From positions 248,001-312,000 of the forward strand of contig NZ_PIPO01000005.1 of assembly GCF_003986975.1 (NCBI RefSeq): DNA of 64,000 nucleotides. The letters run 5' to 3'. The notes beneath the pieces were generated by a model. It searched no databases. It worked only from the letters and a program-made list of their open reading frames with translations, and was not told the DNA's origin. Positions within the stretch are counted from its first letter, which is position 1. Each line of letters begins with the position of its first letter. Below are positions 1 to 8,347 of this stretch, piece by piece. A program made the position numbers and the translations under genes. The stretch comes from Aliidiomarina soli (GTDB taxonomy: Bacteria; Pseudomonadota; Gammaproteobacteria; Enterobacterales; Alteromonadaceae).

Positions 1-874
1 GGGTCAGAATCACGTTATCAAAGGCTCGCAGTGGCGACACAAATTCGTCGTCGGTAGCTTTAGGCTCAACCGGGAACACGTCGAGGGCAGCGCCACTAAG
101 GTGTCCGCTTTGCAGTGCATCGACCAGGGCGTCGATATTGACCACGGTGCCGCGCGACGCATTAATAAGTTTACTGCCGGGTTTCATATAGGCCAGTTCA
201 CTGGCGCCTATCATCTGTTGCGTTTCGCGAGTTTCCGGTACATGCAGACTCACCACATCACTTTGTTCAAGTAAGCTCGTCAGCGCATTGATTTGCTGAG
301 CATTACCGAGCGAGAGTTTTTCCTCAATATCGTAGTACAGCACCTGCATGCCCAGTTGTTCGGCAAGAATACCCAGTTGGGTACCAATATGACCGTAGCC
401 AATAATACCCAGTACTTTGCCGCGAACTTCATGCGCGCCACTGGCGGTTTTTGGCCACTCACCACGGTGGCAGGCAGCATTTTTTTCCGGAACCCGGCGC
501 AGCAGCATAATGATATTGGCCAGAACCAGCTCGGCCACGCTGCGGGTATTCGAAAACGGCGCGTTAAAGACCGGAATGCCAAGTCGTTTTGCGGCGTCGG
601 TGTCGACCTGGTTGGTGCCAATGCAAAAGCAGCCAATGGCCGCCAGTTTCGTAGCTTTAGCCAACACCTCTGCACTTAGCTGAGTGCGTGAACGGATACC
701 CACAAAATGGGCGTTGGCCAGCGCCTGGTCAAGCTCGTCGCCTGACAGTGCCGTGGGGTAACAGTCGATATTGTGATAGCCCTGGCGCTTGAGACAGTCA
801 ATGGCGCTTTGATGGACCCCTTCAAGTAGTACGATACGAATGCGGCTTTTATCCAGTGAAACGGTCGGCGCCAT
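1..874 (-). CDS. serA: D-3-phosphoglycerate dehydrogenase, N-terminal part (runs off the window)
   Basis: This enzyme oxidises 3-phosphoglycerate to 3-phosphohydroxypyruvate, the first step of serine synthesis in the cytoplasm. The frame is open from the left edge to an ATG whose complement ends at 874, giving about 291 codons. Visible features are an N-terminal substrate-binding half, the signature FCIGTNQVD, and a Rossmann motif in GIIGYGHIGTQLG. The substrate-binding segment around INASRGTVV follows. E. coli SerA is about 410 residues, so the rest of the substrate domain and the C-terminal regulatory ACT domain lie outside the window. rpiA starts upstream on the same strand, 12 bases away, so the two are probably co-transcribed. 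Identity is clear from the reading; only the missing end is uncertain. Confidence 0.93.
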   Translation of the reverse strand, partial: MAPTVSLDKSRIRIVLLEGVHQSAIDCLKRQGYHNIDCYPTALSGDELDQALANAHFVGIRSRTQLSAEVLAKATKLAAIGCFCIGTNQVDTDAAKRLGIPVFNAPFSNTRSVAELVLANIIMLLRRVPEKNAACHRGEWPKTASGAHEVRGKVLGIIGYGHIGTQLGILAEQLGMQVLYYDIEEKLSLGNAQQINALTSLLEQSDVVSLHVPETRETQQMIGASELAYMKPGSKLINASRGTVVNIDALVDALQSGHLSGAALDVFPVEPKATDDEFVSPLRAFDNVILT

Positions 875-886
875 TAGGCTATGTCC

Positions 887-1540
887 TTAATCCAGTGTAG
901 TCAGGGTTTGGCCATCGCTGAGCAGTGCGATATCAGCACCGCGCGAAGCAAACAGCCCATTGGTTACAACCCCTGTAATTTGATTGAGCTTTTCCTCAAG
1001 CTCAATAGGGCGTCCGATATTTAGGTTATAAACGTCGAGAATGACGTTGCCGTTATCGGTGACAAAGTCGTCGCGTAACACCGGGTCGCCACCAAGCTTC
1101 ACAAGTTGCCGCGCGACATACGAACGTGCCATGGGGATAACTTCAACCGGCAACGGGAAGTCACCGAGTGCAGTCACCAGCTTGCTTTTATCGGCAATGC
1201 AGATAAAGCGGTCGGCCACCGCAGCAATGATTTTCTCGCGGGTCAGTGCGCCGCCGCCGCCCTTGATCATTTGCCGGTGACGATTAATTTCATCCGCACC
1301 GTCAACGTAAACGGGCAGTTCGCTGACCCCGTTCAGGTCAAAGACTGCAATACCATGTTGTTTTAAGCGTTCGGTTGAGGCTTTGGAGCTCGATACCGCA
1401 CCGTCAATGTCATGCTTCATGCTGGCTAAGGCGTCGATGAAATAGTTGACCGTCGATCCGGTTCCAACACCGACAACAGTGCCGGGTTTGATGTACTCGA
1501 GTGCCGCTTCTGCGGCCATTTTTTTAGCGTGATCAGACAT
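887..1540 (-). CDS. rpiA: Ribose-5-phosphate isomerase A
   Basis: RpiA interconverts ribose 5-phosphate and ribulose 5-phosphate in the pentose phosphate pathway. The 217-residue product has the usual family length (219 in E. coli). It carries the substrate loop [12 protein letters not shown] near residue 25 and the signature [11 protein letters not shown] near residue 95. VYVDGADEI, with the conserved acidic residues, lies between them. The gene sits just upstream of serA on the same strand; the two are also neighbours in E. coli, although arranged differently there. Nothing is unusual in the coding sequence. Confidence 0.96.
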   Translation of the reverse strand: MSDHAKKMAAEAALEYIKPGTVVGVGTGSTVNYFIDALASMKHDIDGAVSSSKASTERLKQHGIAVFDLNGVSELPVYVDGADEINRHRQMIKGGGGALTREKIIAAVADRFICIADKSKLVTALGDFPLPVEVIPMARSYVARQLVKLGGDPVLRDDFVTDNGNVILDVYNLNIGRPIELEEKLNQITGVVTNGLFASRGADIALLSDGQTLTTLD

Positions 1541-1635
1541 GATTGGCTTCTTCTTTTGGTGAGCGCTGGATGCTGTCTAGTATACGTGGCCCCGGCAGCT
1601 TCGCCAACTTCCGGCCGGCACTGGATCACCTCGGC

Positions 1636-2271
1636 TTAAAAGCGCCAGATGCGACCCGGGGTGATCACACCGTTAATCGGAACATCCCAGCTTGCCACCG
1701 GCAATTGCTCGACCTGCTGACAGTCGTGGGCCAGTCCGAACACGGTTAAGCCGGGTAGCTTGCCATTCAGCCAGGGAGCCAGGGTGCGGTCGTAAAAGCC
1801 GCCGCCCATACCGAGCCGGTTGCCATGCGGGTCAAAACCAACCAAAGGGATCAGCAGGCAGTCTATCTGCGCTAACGGCACCACTGCCTGGCAGCTCAAC
1901 ACAGGTTCAGGGATAGCAAAACGGTTGGGGCGCATAGGCGTTGTTTTGCTGTAGTCGAGCATCAGCAGGTGGCCAGGGTTGAACGGATGTAAAACCGGCA
2001 GCGCCAACTGCTTGCCCTGCTCCAGCAGGGTGTCAATTAACGGCGCGGTATTCAGTTCACCCCCGACGCTGTGGTAGAGGCCGATGCGCCGTGCCTGCTG
2101 CAATTCGGGTAACGCAAGAGCCTGCCTGGTTAAGGCGCTGGCAGCATCTTGCTGTTGCGCTGCATTCAATGCATTGCGCTGGCTGATCAGGCGTTCGCGC
2201 AACGCACTGCGAGCCTGCTCTGAGGAGGTTGTTTTCTGCGTTTGCATACCGGCTTGCCTGTGCTCCGCCAT
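1636..2271 (-). CDS. fau: 5-formyltetrahydrofolate cyclo-ligase
   Basis: This enzyme (also ygfA) uses ATP to convert 5-formyltetrahydrofolate to 5,10-methenyltetrahydrofolate, recycling an inhibitory folate made during glycine cleavage and serine hydroxymethyltransferase side reactions. The signature LGMGGGFYDRTL lies near the C-terminus, preceded by LIPLVGFDPHGNR. An N-terminal basic helix and the GLYHSVGGELNT strand fit the family. I chose the start at 2271 because AAAGGA lies six bases upstream; the frame stays open to 2298, and an internal ATG at 2247 is also possible. In E. coli fau follows ssrS (6S RNA). Here two genes on the other strand lie between them, so fau must have its own promoter or rely on long read-through. 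Confidence 0.93.
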   Translation of the reverse strand: MAEHRQAGMQTQKTTSSEQARSALRERLISQRNALNAAQQQDAASALTRQALALPELQQARRIGLYHSVGGELNTAPLIDTLLEQGKQLALPVLHPFNPGHLLMLDYSKTTPMRPNRFAIPEPVLSCQAVVPLAQIDCLLIPLVGFDPHGNRLGMGGGFYDRTLAPWLNGKLPGLTVFGLAHDCQQVEQLPVASWDVPINGVITPGRIWRF

Positions 2272-2330
2272 TGACTGTCCTTTCGACCCTTGCGACACTC
2301 GCAGGATAAATCGAATAACAGGACAATGCC

Positions 2331-3905
2331 ATGTTAACCCGCCGTCTTTCCACTCTGATTGTTGTTTGCAGTATTTTAGCCTTTAGTTGGGCTGTATCGG
2401 CAGCGCCGCCGAGTGCCTCTGATCGCAGCAATGGTGAGGGCCCTTATCAGCGAATGATCCTGCGTGGCGGCACCCTGATCAATGGCGAAGGCGCGCCAGC
2501 GGTAGGCCCGGTCGATATCGTGATCGAGCAGGATCGCATTGTTGAGGTGGCCGTGGTCGGCTACCCGGGTGTGCCAATTCGCAACGAAGGCCGTCCTGAA
2601 GCAGGCCCTGATGATGTCGAAGTCGACGTGAGTGGGCATTACATATTACCGGGGTTTATCGACATGCATGCACACCTGGGCGGCTCGGCGGATAATATCC
2701 CGGCTGACTATGTGCTCAAACTGTGGCTCGCCCATGGTATTACCACGGTTCGCGAACCCGGCAGTTTTAACGGCTTAGACTGGACGTTGGAGCATGCACA
2801 GCGCGCCGAGCGGGGAGAGATCGCGGCACCGCGCATTATTCCGTACGTTGGCTTTGGCCAGGGCAGCGTAGAGCCTATTATCACTGCAGACCAGGCTCGC
2901 GACTGGGTGCGTCAGATTAAAAGCGAAGGTGCCTCGGGGATTAAATTCTTTGGTGCACCGCCACGGGTAATTGCGGCGGCACTGGATGAAGCAGAACAGC
3001 AGCAGCTGGGCACCATGATGCACCACGCCCAGCTCAATGTAGTGCGGACCAATGTGCTGGATTCAGCGCGCATGGGCCTGGGTAGCATGGAACACTGGTA
3101 CGGGTTGCCGGAAGCGCTGTTTACCGGTCAGCGTATTCAGGACTATTCACCGGACTATAACTACCAGAATGAACAGGATCGCTTTGGCGAAGCCGGACGT
3201 CTCTGGCAGCAGGCGGCAGAACCAGGGTCAGAGCGCTGGAATCAGGTGCGTGACGAACTGATTGAACTCGACTTTACCATCAACCCCACGCTGACCATTT
3301 ATGAGGCCAGTCGTGACCTTGAACGGCAACGCAACGCGGTGTGGCACGATGAATACACCTTGCCCACGTTATGGGACTTCTTTACCCCAAGTCGCTATGC
3401 TCACGGTTCCTATTGGTTTGACTGGACTACCGACGACGAGGTCGCTTGGCGAGATAACTACCGTCTGTGGATGCGCTTTCTGAATGACTATAAGAACCAC
3501 GGTGGACGGATAACGCTGGGGTCGGACGCGGGCTATATCTATAAAATTTATGGCTTCGGCTATATTCAGGAAATGGAGCTGTTACGCGAGGCAGGCTTTA
3601 ATGCGCTGGAAGTGATTCAGGCGGCGACCTTGCACGGCGCCGAAGCGCTTGGCCTTGATGATGAAATTGGCAGTGTGATTGCAGGTAAAAAAGCGGATCT
3701 GGTGATTGTGCAAGAGAACCCGTTGCGCAACTTTAAAGTCTTGTATGGCACCGGCCACTATCAGCTGGATGAAAATAATCAGCCAACGCGGACCAACGGC
3801 ATAAAATATACCATTCGTGACGGGATTCTGTACGACACCAGTGAATTGCTTAACGACGTCCGCGCTATCGTAGCGGAAGCTAAAGAGGAATCAGGCAATG
3901 GATAA
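2331..3905 (+). CDS. Secreted or periplasmic amidohydrolase
   Basis: The 524-residue product belongs to the metal-dependent amidohydrolase superfamily (imidazolonepropionase/prolidase-like group). A signal peptide covers roughly residues 1-25, with a basic start, a hydrophobic core and AVSAAPP at the cut, so it acts outside the cytoplasm. Metal-site motifs are in order: HAH in DMHAHLGG, a Lys in GIKFFG that could be carboxylated, His in MMHHAQ, His in EHWYG, and Asp in LGSDAGY. The C-terminus has the typical small domain (GKKADLVIVQENPLRN). The start has GGAC six bases upstream. The substrate cannot be told from sequence; peptidase or lactonase-type hydrolysis are both possible. It overlaps the next gene by 8 bases and is transcribed divergently from fau. 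Confidence 0.85.
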   Translation: MLTRRLSTLIVVCSILAFSWAVSAAPPSASDRSNGEGPYQRMILRGGTLINGEGAPAVGPVDIVIEQDRIVEVAVVGYPGVPIRNEGRPEAGPDDVEVDVSGHYILPGFIDMHAHLGGSADNIPADYVLKLWLAHGITTVREPGSFNGLDWTLEHAQRAERGEIAAPRIIPYVGFGQGSVEPIITADQARDWVRQIKSEGASGIKFFGAPPRVIAAALDEAEQQQLGTMMHHAQLNVVRTNVLDSARMGLGSMEHWYGLPEALFTGQRIQDYSPDYNYQNEQDRFGEAGRLWQQAAEPGSERWNQVRDELIELDFTINPTLTIYEASRDLERQRNAVWHDEYTLPTLWDFFTPSRYAHGSYWFDWTTDDEVAWRDNYRLWMRFLNDYKNHGGRITLGSDAGYIYKIYGFGYIQEMELLREAGFNALEVIQAATLHGAEALGLDDEIGSVIAGKKADLVIVQENPLRNFKVLYGTGHYQLDENNQPTRTNGIKYTIRDGILYDTSELLNDVRAIVAEAKEESGNG

Positions 3906-4362
3906 GATCCATAATTCGAAAGTGGATAGCTGGCTGATGCTGCTGGTGGTCACGCTGGCGTTGTTCGTGCTGTTGGCCAGTTCGTTGCTGGCTATCAGCG
4001 GCTGGGCATTGCTGGCGCTGGTATTGCTACTGTTGGCGGCGGTGTTACCGATGTGGATCCTGATGTCGACCCGATACCATATTATTGGGGATGAATTGCG
4101 GGTGCGCGCTGGGCCTTTTCGCTGGCGGATTGAACTGGACCGGATTGATGGTGTCGAGCCTTGTCATAATGCAGCGCTGGCGCCGGCATTGTCGAAAGAG
4201 CGTCTGCGCCTTCAATACCGCGCAAGCGGGCGTGATAAATCCGCTGGTACAGGTCGCTATGTGTTGTTGTTGTCACCGGAAGACCGATATCAGTTTATTT
4301 TTGACTTAGGGGTGGCAGACCCGGAAACCTTTGATCCTGAAACCGGCCCGCAAACTGAGTAG
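3898..4362 (+). CDS. Small membrane protein with a bacterial PH-like domain
   Basis: The 154-residue product has two hydrophobic helices (about residues 13-29 and 34-54). A compact domain follows, starting at the STRYHI segment and reading YHIIGDELRVRAGPFRWRI, typical of the bPH_2 / YdbT-like pleckstrin-homology family. No catalytic motif is seen. The ATG overlaps the end of the amidohydrolase gene by 8 bases, so translation is probably coupled. The stop codon lies only a few bases from the 3' end of the oppositely transcribed 6S RNA. The function is unknown; a membrane helper of the amidohydrolase is a guess from the overlap alone. Confidence 0.72.
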   Translation: MDKIHNSKVDSWLMLLVVTLALFVLLASSLLAISGWALLALVLLLLAAVLPMWILMSTRYHIIGDELRVRAGPFRWRIELDRIDGVEPCHNAALAPALSKERLRLQYRASGRDKSAGTGRYVLLLSPEDRYQFIFDLGVADPETFDPETGPQTE

Positions 4363-4368
4363 AAGGGT

Positions 4369-4550
4369 GCTCCCCAAGATGCCGCTGCTGCGTGGTAGCC
4401 CTTGAACCCACTGGCTCAAGGCGGGTGCTGAATTGAATGGTCGCAGGCTTCCCGGTACATGCCGGGCTTGCGCACTGACCACCAAGCAGGACCCTTAACT
4501 GAAAACATCGGCTCAGGGACATTCACCAACTGGCTAACACCCCAGGGAGC
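4369..4550 (-). ncRNA. ssrS: 6S RNA
   Basis: Read on the minus strand, this interval has the 6S RNA landmarks. The ends pair (GCTCCCTGGGGTG with CATCTTGGGGAGC), CCCTGAGCCGATG sits in the 5' strand of the central region, and TTGAGCC...GGGTTCAAGGG forms the conserved hairpin before GCGGCATCT. The predicted length is 182 nt, close to E. coli 6S (184). The RNA binds sigma-70 RNA polymerase and represses transcription in stationary phase. It lies directly downstream of zapA, the same order as in E. coli. Exact ends are inferred from the terminal pairing and could shift by a few bases. Confidence 0.93.
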
Positions 4551-4595
4551 ATAATTCTGCTGTAAAACTCTGGTGTATTTCTATCTGGCGTACTT

Positions 4596-4919
4596 CTAGT
4601 TGTACTCGTCGCCGTCCTGGCTGGATGCTTGTTCACCCATGGCTTTTTCAATCGTTGCCTGGAGCAGGCGAACCTTGTCCTCCAGCGCAGCTGTATGCTT
4701 TGACTGCTGAGTTTTATCTTCTATCCATTCATGGCATATATTAAGCGCGGTCATGACCGCTATCTGCTCAACATTGGTCAGCTTGGTGGCGCTCTTAGTT
4801 TCATTCAGGCGCTGGTCAAGTTGGCGAGCGGCTTCGCGAAGCGCGCTTTCCTGACCATCCGGGCACATAACCCGATAATTTCTATCGAGTAATCTGATGT
4901 CCATTGCGTGACCGCTCAT
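4596..4919 (-). CDS. zapA: Cell division protein ZapA
   Basis: ZapA binds FtsZ and cross-links its protofilaments at the division ring. The 107-residue product matches the family length. An N-terminal small beta/alpha region (DIRLLDRNYRVMCPDGQE) is followed by LDQRLNETK...TNVEQIAVMTALNICHEW. A C-terminal coiled coil (ALEDKVRLLQATIEKAMGE) ends it, as in the E. coli protein. The gene lies upstream of 6S RNA on the same strand and is divergent from ygfB, as in E. coli. Confidence 0.95.
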   Translation of the reverse strand: MSGHAMDIRLLDRNYRVMCPDGQESALREAARQLDQRLNETKSATKLTNVEQIAVMTALNICHEWIEDKTQQSKHTAALEDKVRLLQATIEKAMGEQASSQDGDEYN

Positions 4920-5071
4920 CTACGAATTTCCTCTTGATTCTATAGGGCGGAGCATAGCTGTACTGCTATCATTATGCAACTGGAGCCTATCTCAGTTGCA
5001 GCATTCTTAAGCGGGGGAAAGTCAGCGCGCTGGCACTTTTCTGGCTCCGCCTTGCTGCCAGTGTTAGGATA

Positions 5072-5689
5072 ATGGCAATTCTTTTGGGCGACATTCACAT
5101 GGCTTGGAAAAAATATATGTCAGAATCAATAGCACGCGCATATGATGCGCTCAATCAACACCTTGAGCGCGAAAATATGCTCCTATGTGCCGCAGAAATC
5201 CACGGCATGCTATGCGGGCTGGTCGCCAGTGGCGCGCCTTTAAAGCAAAGTGAATGGCACGGTCTGATGATCGATCTGGCGAATGAAGGTCAGGCGTTCA
5301 GTGTCGGCATGAAGTCACTGCTGAACGACGTCCACCAGCAGGTGGGTGAAGACCTCTCTGATCCGCAAATGAGCTTTCAGTTATTGCTGCCGGGCGATGA
5401 AGAGCCACTTGCTGAGCGACTAAAGGCTTTAACCGATTGGGTGCAGTCATTTCTGGTCGGTTTTGGGGTCAATCAGCAGAACCTGGCCGAGGCCTCGGAA
5501 GATTTACGCGAAGCAATTCAGGATTTAAGTGAAATCGCACGTCTGTCTGACGATGTTGAGCCGGATGACGAAGGCGAGCGCGCTTACTACGAAGTCACTG
5601 AGTACGTGCGAATTTCTGCCATTATGTGTTTCAACGAATTAGCCGGCTTGCGTCACCCGCAAGCGCCAGGCTCAGACACATTGCACTAA
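5072..5689 (+). CDS. ygfB: UPF0149 family protein YgfB
   Basis: This is the first gene of the ygfB-pepP-ubiH-ubiI cluster. The core (CAAEIHGMLCGLVASG near residue 40, LDNLxxEG-type helix, FQLLLPGDEE, and EYVRISAIMCFNE at the C-terminal end) matches the all-helical UPF0149 fold of about 190 residues. Its molecular role in the E. coli group is not settled; in Pseudomonas a relative affects alginate-linked and ampDh3 gene expression. The listed start has GGA a few bases upstream. ATGs at 5099 and 5117 also fit the family length, and 5117 (MSESIARAY) aligns best with E. coli. The product is acidic towards its C-terminus. Confidence 0.88.
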   Translation: MAILLGDIHMAWKKYMSESIARAYDALNQHLERENMLLCAAEIHGMLCGLVASGAPLKQSEWHGLMIDLANEGQAFSVGMKSLLNDVHQQVGEDLSDPQMSFQLLLPGDEEPLAERLKALTDWVQSFLVGFGVNQQNLAEASEDLREAIQDLSEIARLSDDVEPDDEGERAYYEVTEYVRISAIMCFNELAGLRHPQAPGSDTLH

Positions 5690-5694
5690 ACACT

Positions 5695-5730
5695 GTCATG
5701 CGACAGGTCATGCAACAGGTCATGCGACAG
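5695..5730 (+). repeat. Three tandem copies of a 12-bp repeat between ygfB and pepP
   Basis: The units are GTCATGCGACAG, GTCATGCAACAG and GTCATGCGACAG, end to end, with one mismatch in the middle copy. They fill almost the whole gap between the ygfB stop and the pepP ribosome-binding site (CAGGAG at 5737). They may vary in number between strains. Confidence 0.9.
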
Positions 5731-5745
5731 CGAGTTCAGGAGTAG

Positions 5746-7068
5746 ATGGTGAAAGACGCGATTGCAGTGGAAGAACTGAAGCAACGCCGCCAGGCGCTGG
5801 CTGCATGTTATGCACCAGGTACGGTGCTGTTAATCCGTGGTGGCCGCCTGGTTACCCGCAGCAATGATACCGAGTATCCGTTTCGTCAGCGCAGCGATTT
5901 TTTCTATTTAACCGGTCTTAACGAACCGGATGGCTGGCTGGTGCTGGTCAGCGGCGAGCCGTTGGACGAGTTCCTGTTCGTGCTGCCACGCGATAGCGAG
6001 CAGGAAATCTGGCACGGGCGTCGGCTTGGCTGTGACAAGGCCGCTGAGCTGTCCGGAATAACCAAGGTTCGTGAGCTCAACGAACTCAACCGCAAGGTGC
6101 TGTCGCTGCTTGGTAGTCATGATGCAGTGGCCTGGTGTTATCAGGTTGATAGTGACGAACGCCAGCAACGTCAGCGCTGGCTGGACAAGCTCAGCGAATC
6201 ACGTAAGCACGGCTGCCCGAGCCAAATCCATGATCTGGCACCTGCTATTCACGAACTGCGTTTATTTAAATCCAAAGCTGAAATAAACTTAATGCGGCGC
6301 TCTGCGCAGATAGCGGCAGATGCCCATCGCCGGGCGATGTCGATGTGCAAAGTGGGCCGCTATGAATACCAGCTGGCCGCCGAAATACACCACGAATTTG
6401 CCATGCGTGGCACCGCCGGGCCCGCCTACGGCACCATTTGCGGTAGTGGCGACAATGCCTGCATTTTGCATTACACCGAAAACGAATCCCAACTCAAAAA
6501 TGGCGACTTAGTCCTGATCGACGCCGGTTGTGAATATCAGGGCTACGCCAGCGATATTACCCGCACCTTTCCGGTGAATGGCCGTTTTAGCCCAGCGCAG
6601 AAACGTCTCTATAACTGGGTGCTGAAAGCACAACAGGCGGCGATTGCTCAGATCAAACCTGGGGTGACGCTGCCGCAACTGTACAAGGTGGCGGCCAAAA
6701 TTCTGAGCGAAGGCCTGATTGATGTCGGGGTGTTAAAAGGCTCTGTGGCTGAGAACATTAAAGGCATCCATTACCGCCCTTATTTTATGCATGGCCTTGG
6801 TCACTGGCTGGGGCTGGATGTGCATGATGTCGGTGCCTATAAAATCGATGGTGAACCACGCCCCCTGGAGCCGGGGATGGTGCTTACTATTGAACCGGGC
6901 CTGTATATCGACAGTGCAACCGAGTGTCCGCCTGAATACCGTGGGCTCGGTATCCGTATCGAGGACGACATCCTGGTCACCGAGGATGGCTGTGAAAACC
7001 TGACCGCCTCGGTGCCGGTGACCGTGGAAGAAATTGAAGATTTGATGACGCCCGGTGCATTTACCTAA
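5746..7068 (+). CDS. pepP: Xaa-Pro aminopeptidase P
   Basis: PepP removes an N-terminal residue that precedes proline, using two Mn ions in a pita-bread fold. The 440-residue product has the AMP_N domain first (FRQRSDFFYLTGLNEPDGWLV near residue 50). The catalytic domain follows, with metal ligands in LVLIDAGCEYQGYASDITRTFPV (two Asp), HGLGHWLGLDVHD (His), TIEPGLYI (Glu) and GIRIEDDI (Glu). The ATG has CAGGAG at the right distance. E. coli pepP is in the same place between ygfB and ubiH. All metal ligands look intact. Confidence 0.96.
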   Translation: MVKDAIAVEELKQRRQALAACYAPGTVLLIRGGRLVTRSNDTEYPFRQRSDFFYLTGLNEPDGWLVLVSGEPLDEFLFVLPRDSEQEIWHGRRLGCDKAAELSGITKVRELNELNRKVLSLLGSHDAVAWCYQVDSDERQQRQRWLDKLSESRKHGCPSQIHDLAPAIHELRLFKSKAEINLMRRSAQIAADAHRRAMSMCKVGRYEYQLAAEIHHEFAMRGTAGPAYGTICGSGDNACILHYTENESQLKNGDLVLIDAGCEYQGYASDITRTFPVNGRFSPAQKRLYNWVLKAQQAAIAQIKPGVTLPQLYKVAAKILSEGLIDVGVLKGSVAENIKGIHYRPYFMHGLGHWLGLDVHDVGAYKIDGEPRPLEPGMVLTIEPGLYIDSATECPPEYRGLGIRIEDDILVTEDGCENLTASVPVTVEEIEDLMTPGAFT

Positions 7069-7110
7069 GCCCGGGTACATGCACGGCTGAACAGCGAAGA
7101 AGAAGCAAAG

Positions 7111-8343
7111 ATGAGCGCAAATTCTGTGGACATTACCATAAGTGGGGGCGGCGTTGTTGGCGGCTTAGCCGCGCTATTGCTGGCCAAAGCGATGCCGGAC
7201 CGCTCGATACTGGTACTCGATGGCAGTGCGCCTGGCAGTCATGATCCGCGGACACTGGCGTTAGCCCATACCACGGTGCTAGCGATGCAGCAGGCCGGGC
7301 TGTGGAGTCCGGTTGCAGCGCTTAAAGGGAAAGCGAAAGAAACCAGTGAACCCGCCGGACAAGCCCAGCGTCTGGCGCAGGCGATTCAGCATATCCATGT
7401 ATCTGAACGTGGTGCGGCCGGAAGTTCCTCCCTGCACGCTGCCGATTTTAATCTCGACGCGCTCGGTCAGGTAGTCCCCGCTCAGGCACTGCAACAGGAT
7501 GTTCATGCTGCCTGCCAGCAGGTAGAGAACCTGACCTGGCTGGACAATACGGCGCTGAGCGCGTTCGAGCATCAGCGCGATAACGTGGTATTGACCGCTG
7601 GTCAGCAAACCCTGCACAGCCAGCTTTTGATTGCTGCCGATGGTGGCCGTTCGATGATCCGTGATCAACTTGCGATTCAGGGTCGTGAAACCGACTACCA
7701 GCAGACCGCGCTGATTGCCAATGTAACCTTTGATCGTGACCATCAGGGCATGGCGTATGAACGCTTTACCGAGCACGGGCCGATTGCCTTATTGCCATGT
7801 GGTCCGCGGCGAATGGCTCTGGTCTGGTGCGTCGCAGGCAGCGATGCGGATTATTACAATACATTGAGTGACGAAGACTTTTTGCGCGCTCTGCAGCAGG
7901 AATTTGGTTATCGGGCGGGCCGCTGTATTGGGCTAGACACCCGAGCCAGCTACCCACTGTATTTATTGTTGGCAGATCGCGCGGTGTATCACCGTACGGT
8001 GTTACTGGGCAATGCCTGTCATACCCTGCACCCGATTGCCGGGCAGGGCTATAACCTTGGCGTTCGCGACGTGCTTGATCTGGTTGAGGCACTGAGCGCT
8101 GACCATGATCCCGCGCAGCCGGGGTGGTCGCATCAAACTCTGCTTGCCTATGAGCGCAGGCGACAACAGGATTACCAGCGTATTGGTGGTTTAACCGACG
8201 GTCTGGTACGCACTTTCTCCAATCATTACCCGCCATTGCGGGCAGCGCGTAATATGGGTCTGCTCGCCCTGCGCAGCTGCAAACCCCTGGCTTACCCATT
8301 GGCACGTGCTGCCATGGGCTATCGCTCGTTAACAGGAGACTGA
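7111..8343 (+). CDS. ubiH: Ubiquinone biosynthesis hydroxylase UbiH
   Basis: This FAD-dependent monooxygenase (2-octaprenyl-6-methoxyphenol hydroxylase) adds the C1 hydroxyl of the ubiquinone ring. The 410-residue product carries the FAD dinucleotide motif GGGVVGGLAALLLA at the N-terminus and DG in LLIAADGGRS near residue 175. The second FAD motif is GNACHTLHPIAGQGYNLGVRDV near residue 300. The paralogous ubiI follows 4 bases downstream; I separate the two by the E. coli gene order and by UbiH-type segments such as ERFTEHGPIALLPCG. Confidence 0.93.
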   Translation: MSANSVDITISGGGVVGGLAALLLAKAMPDRSILVLDGSAPGSHDPRTLALAHTTVLAMQQAGLWSPVAALKGKAKETSEPAGQAQRLAQAIQHIHVSERGAAGSSSLHAADFNLDALGQVVPAQALQQDVHAACQQVENLTWLDNTALSAFEHQRDNVVLTAGQQTLHSQLLIAADGGRSMIRDQLAIQGRETDYQQTALIANVTFDRDHQGMAYERFTEHGPIALLPCGPRRMALVWCVAGSDADYYNTLSDEDFLRALQQEFGYRAGRCIGLDTRASYPLYLLLADRAVYHRTVLLGNACHTLHPIAGQGYNLGVRDVLDLVEALSADHDPAQPGWSHQTLLAYERRRQQDYQRIGGLTDGLVRTFSNHYPPLRAARNMGLLALRSCKPLAYPLARAAMGYRSLTGD

Positions 8344-8347
8344 ACAG

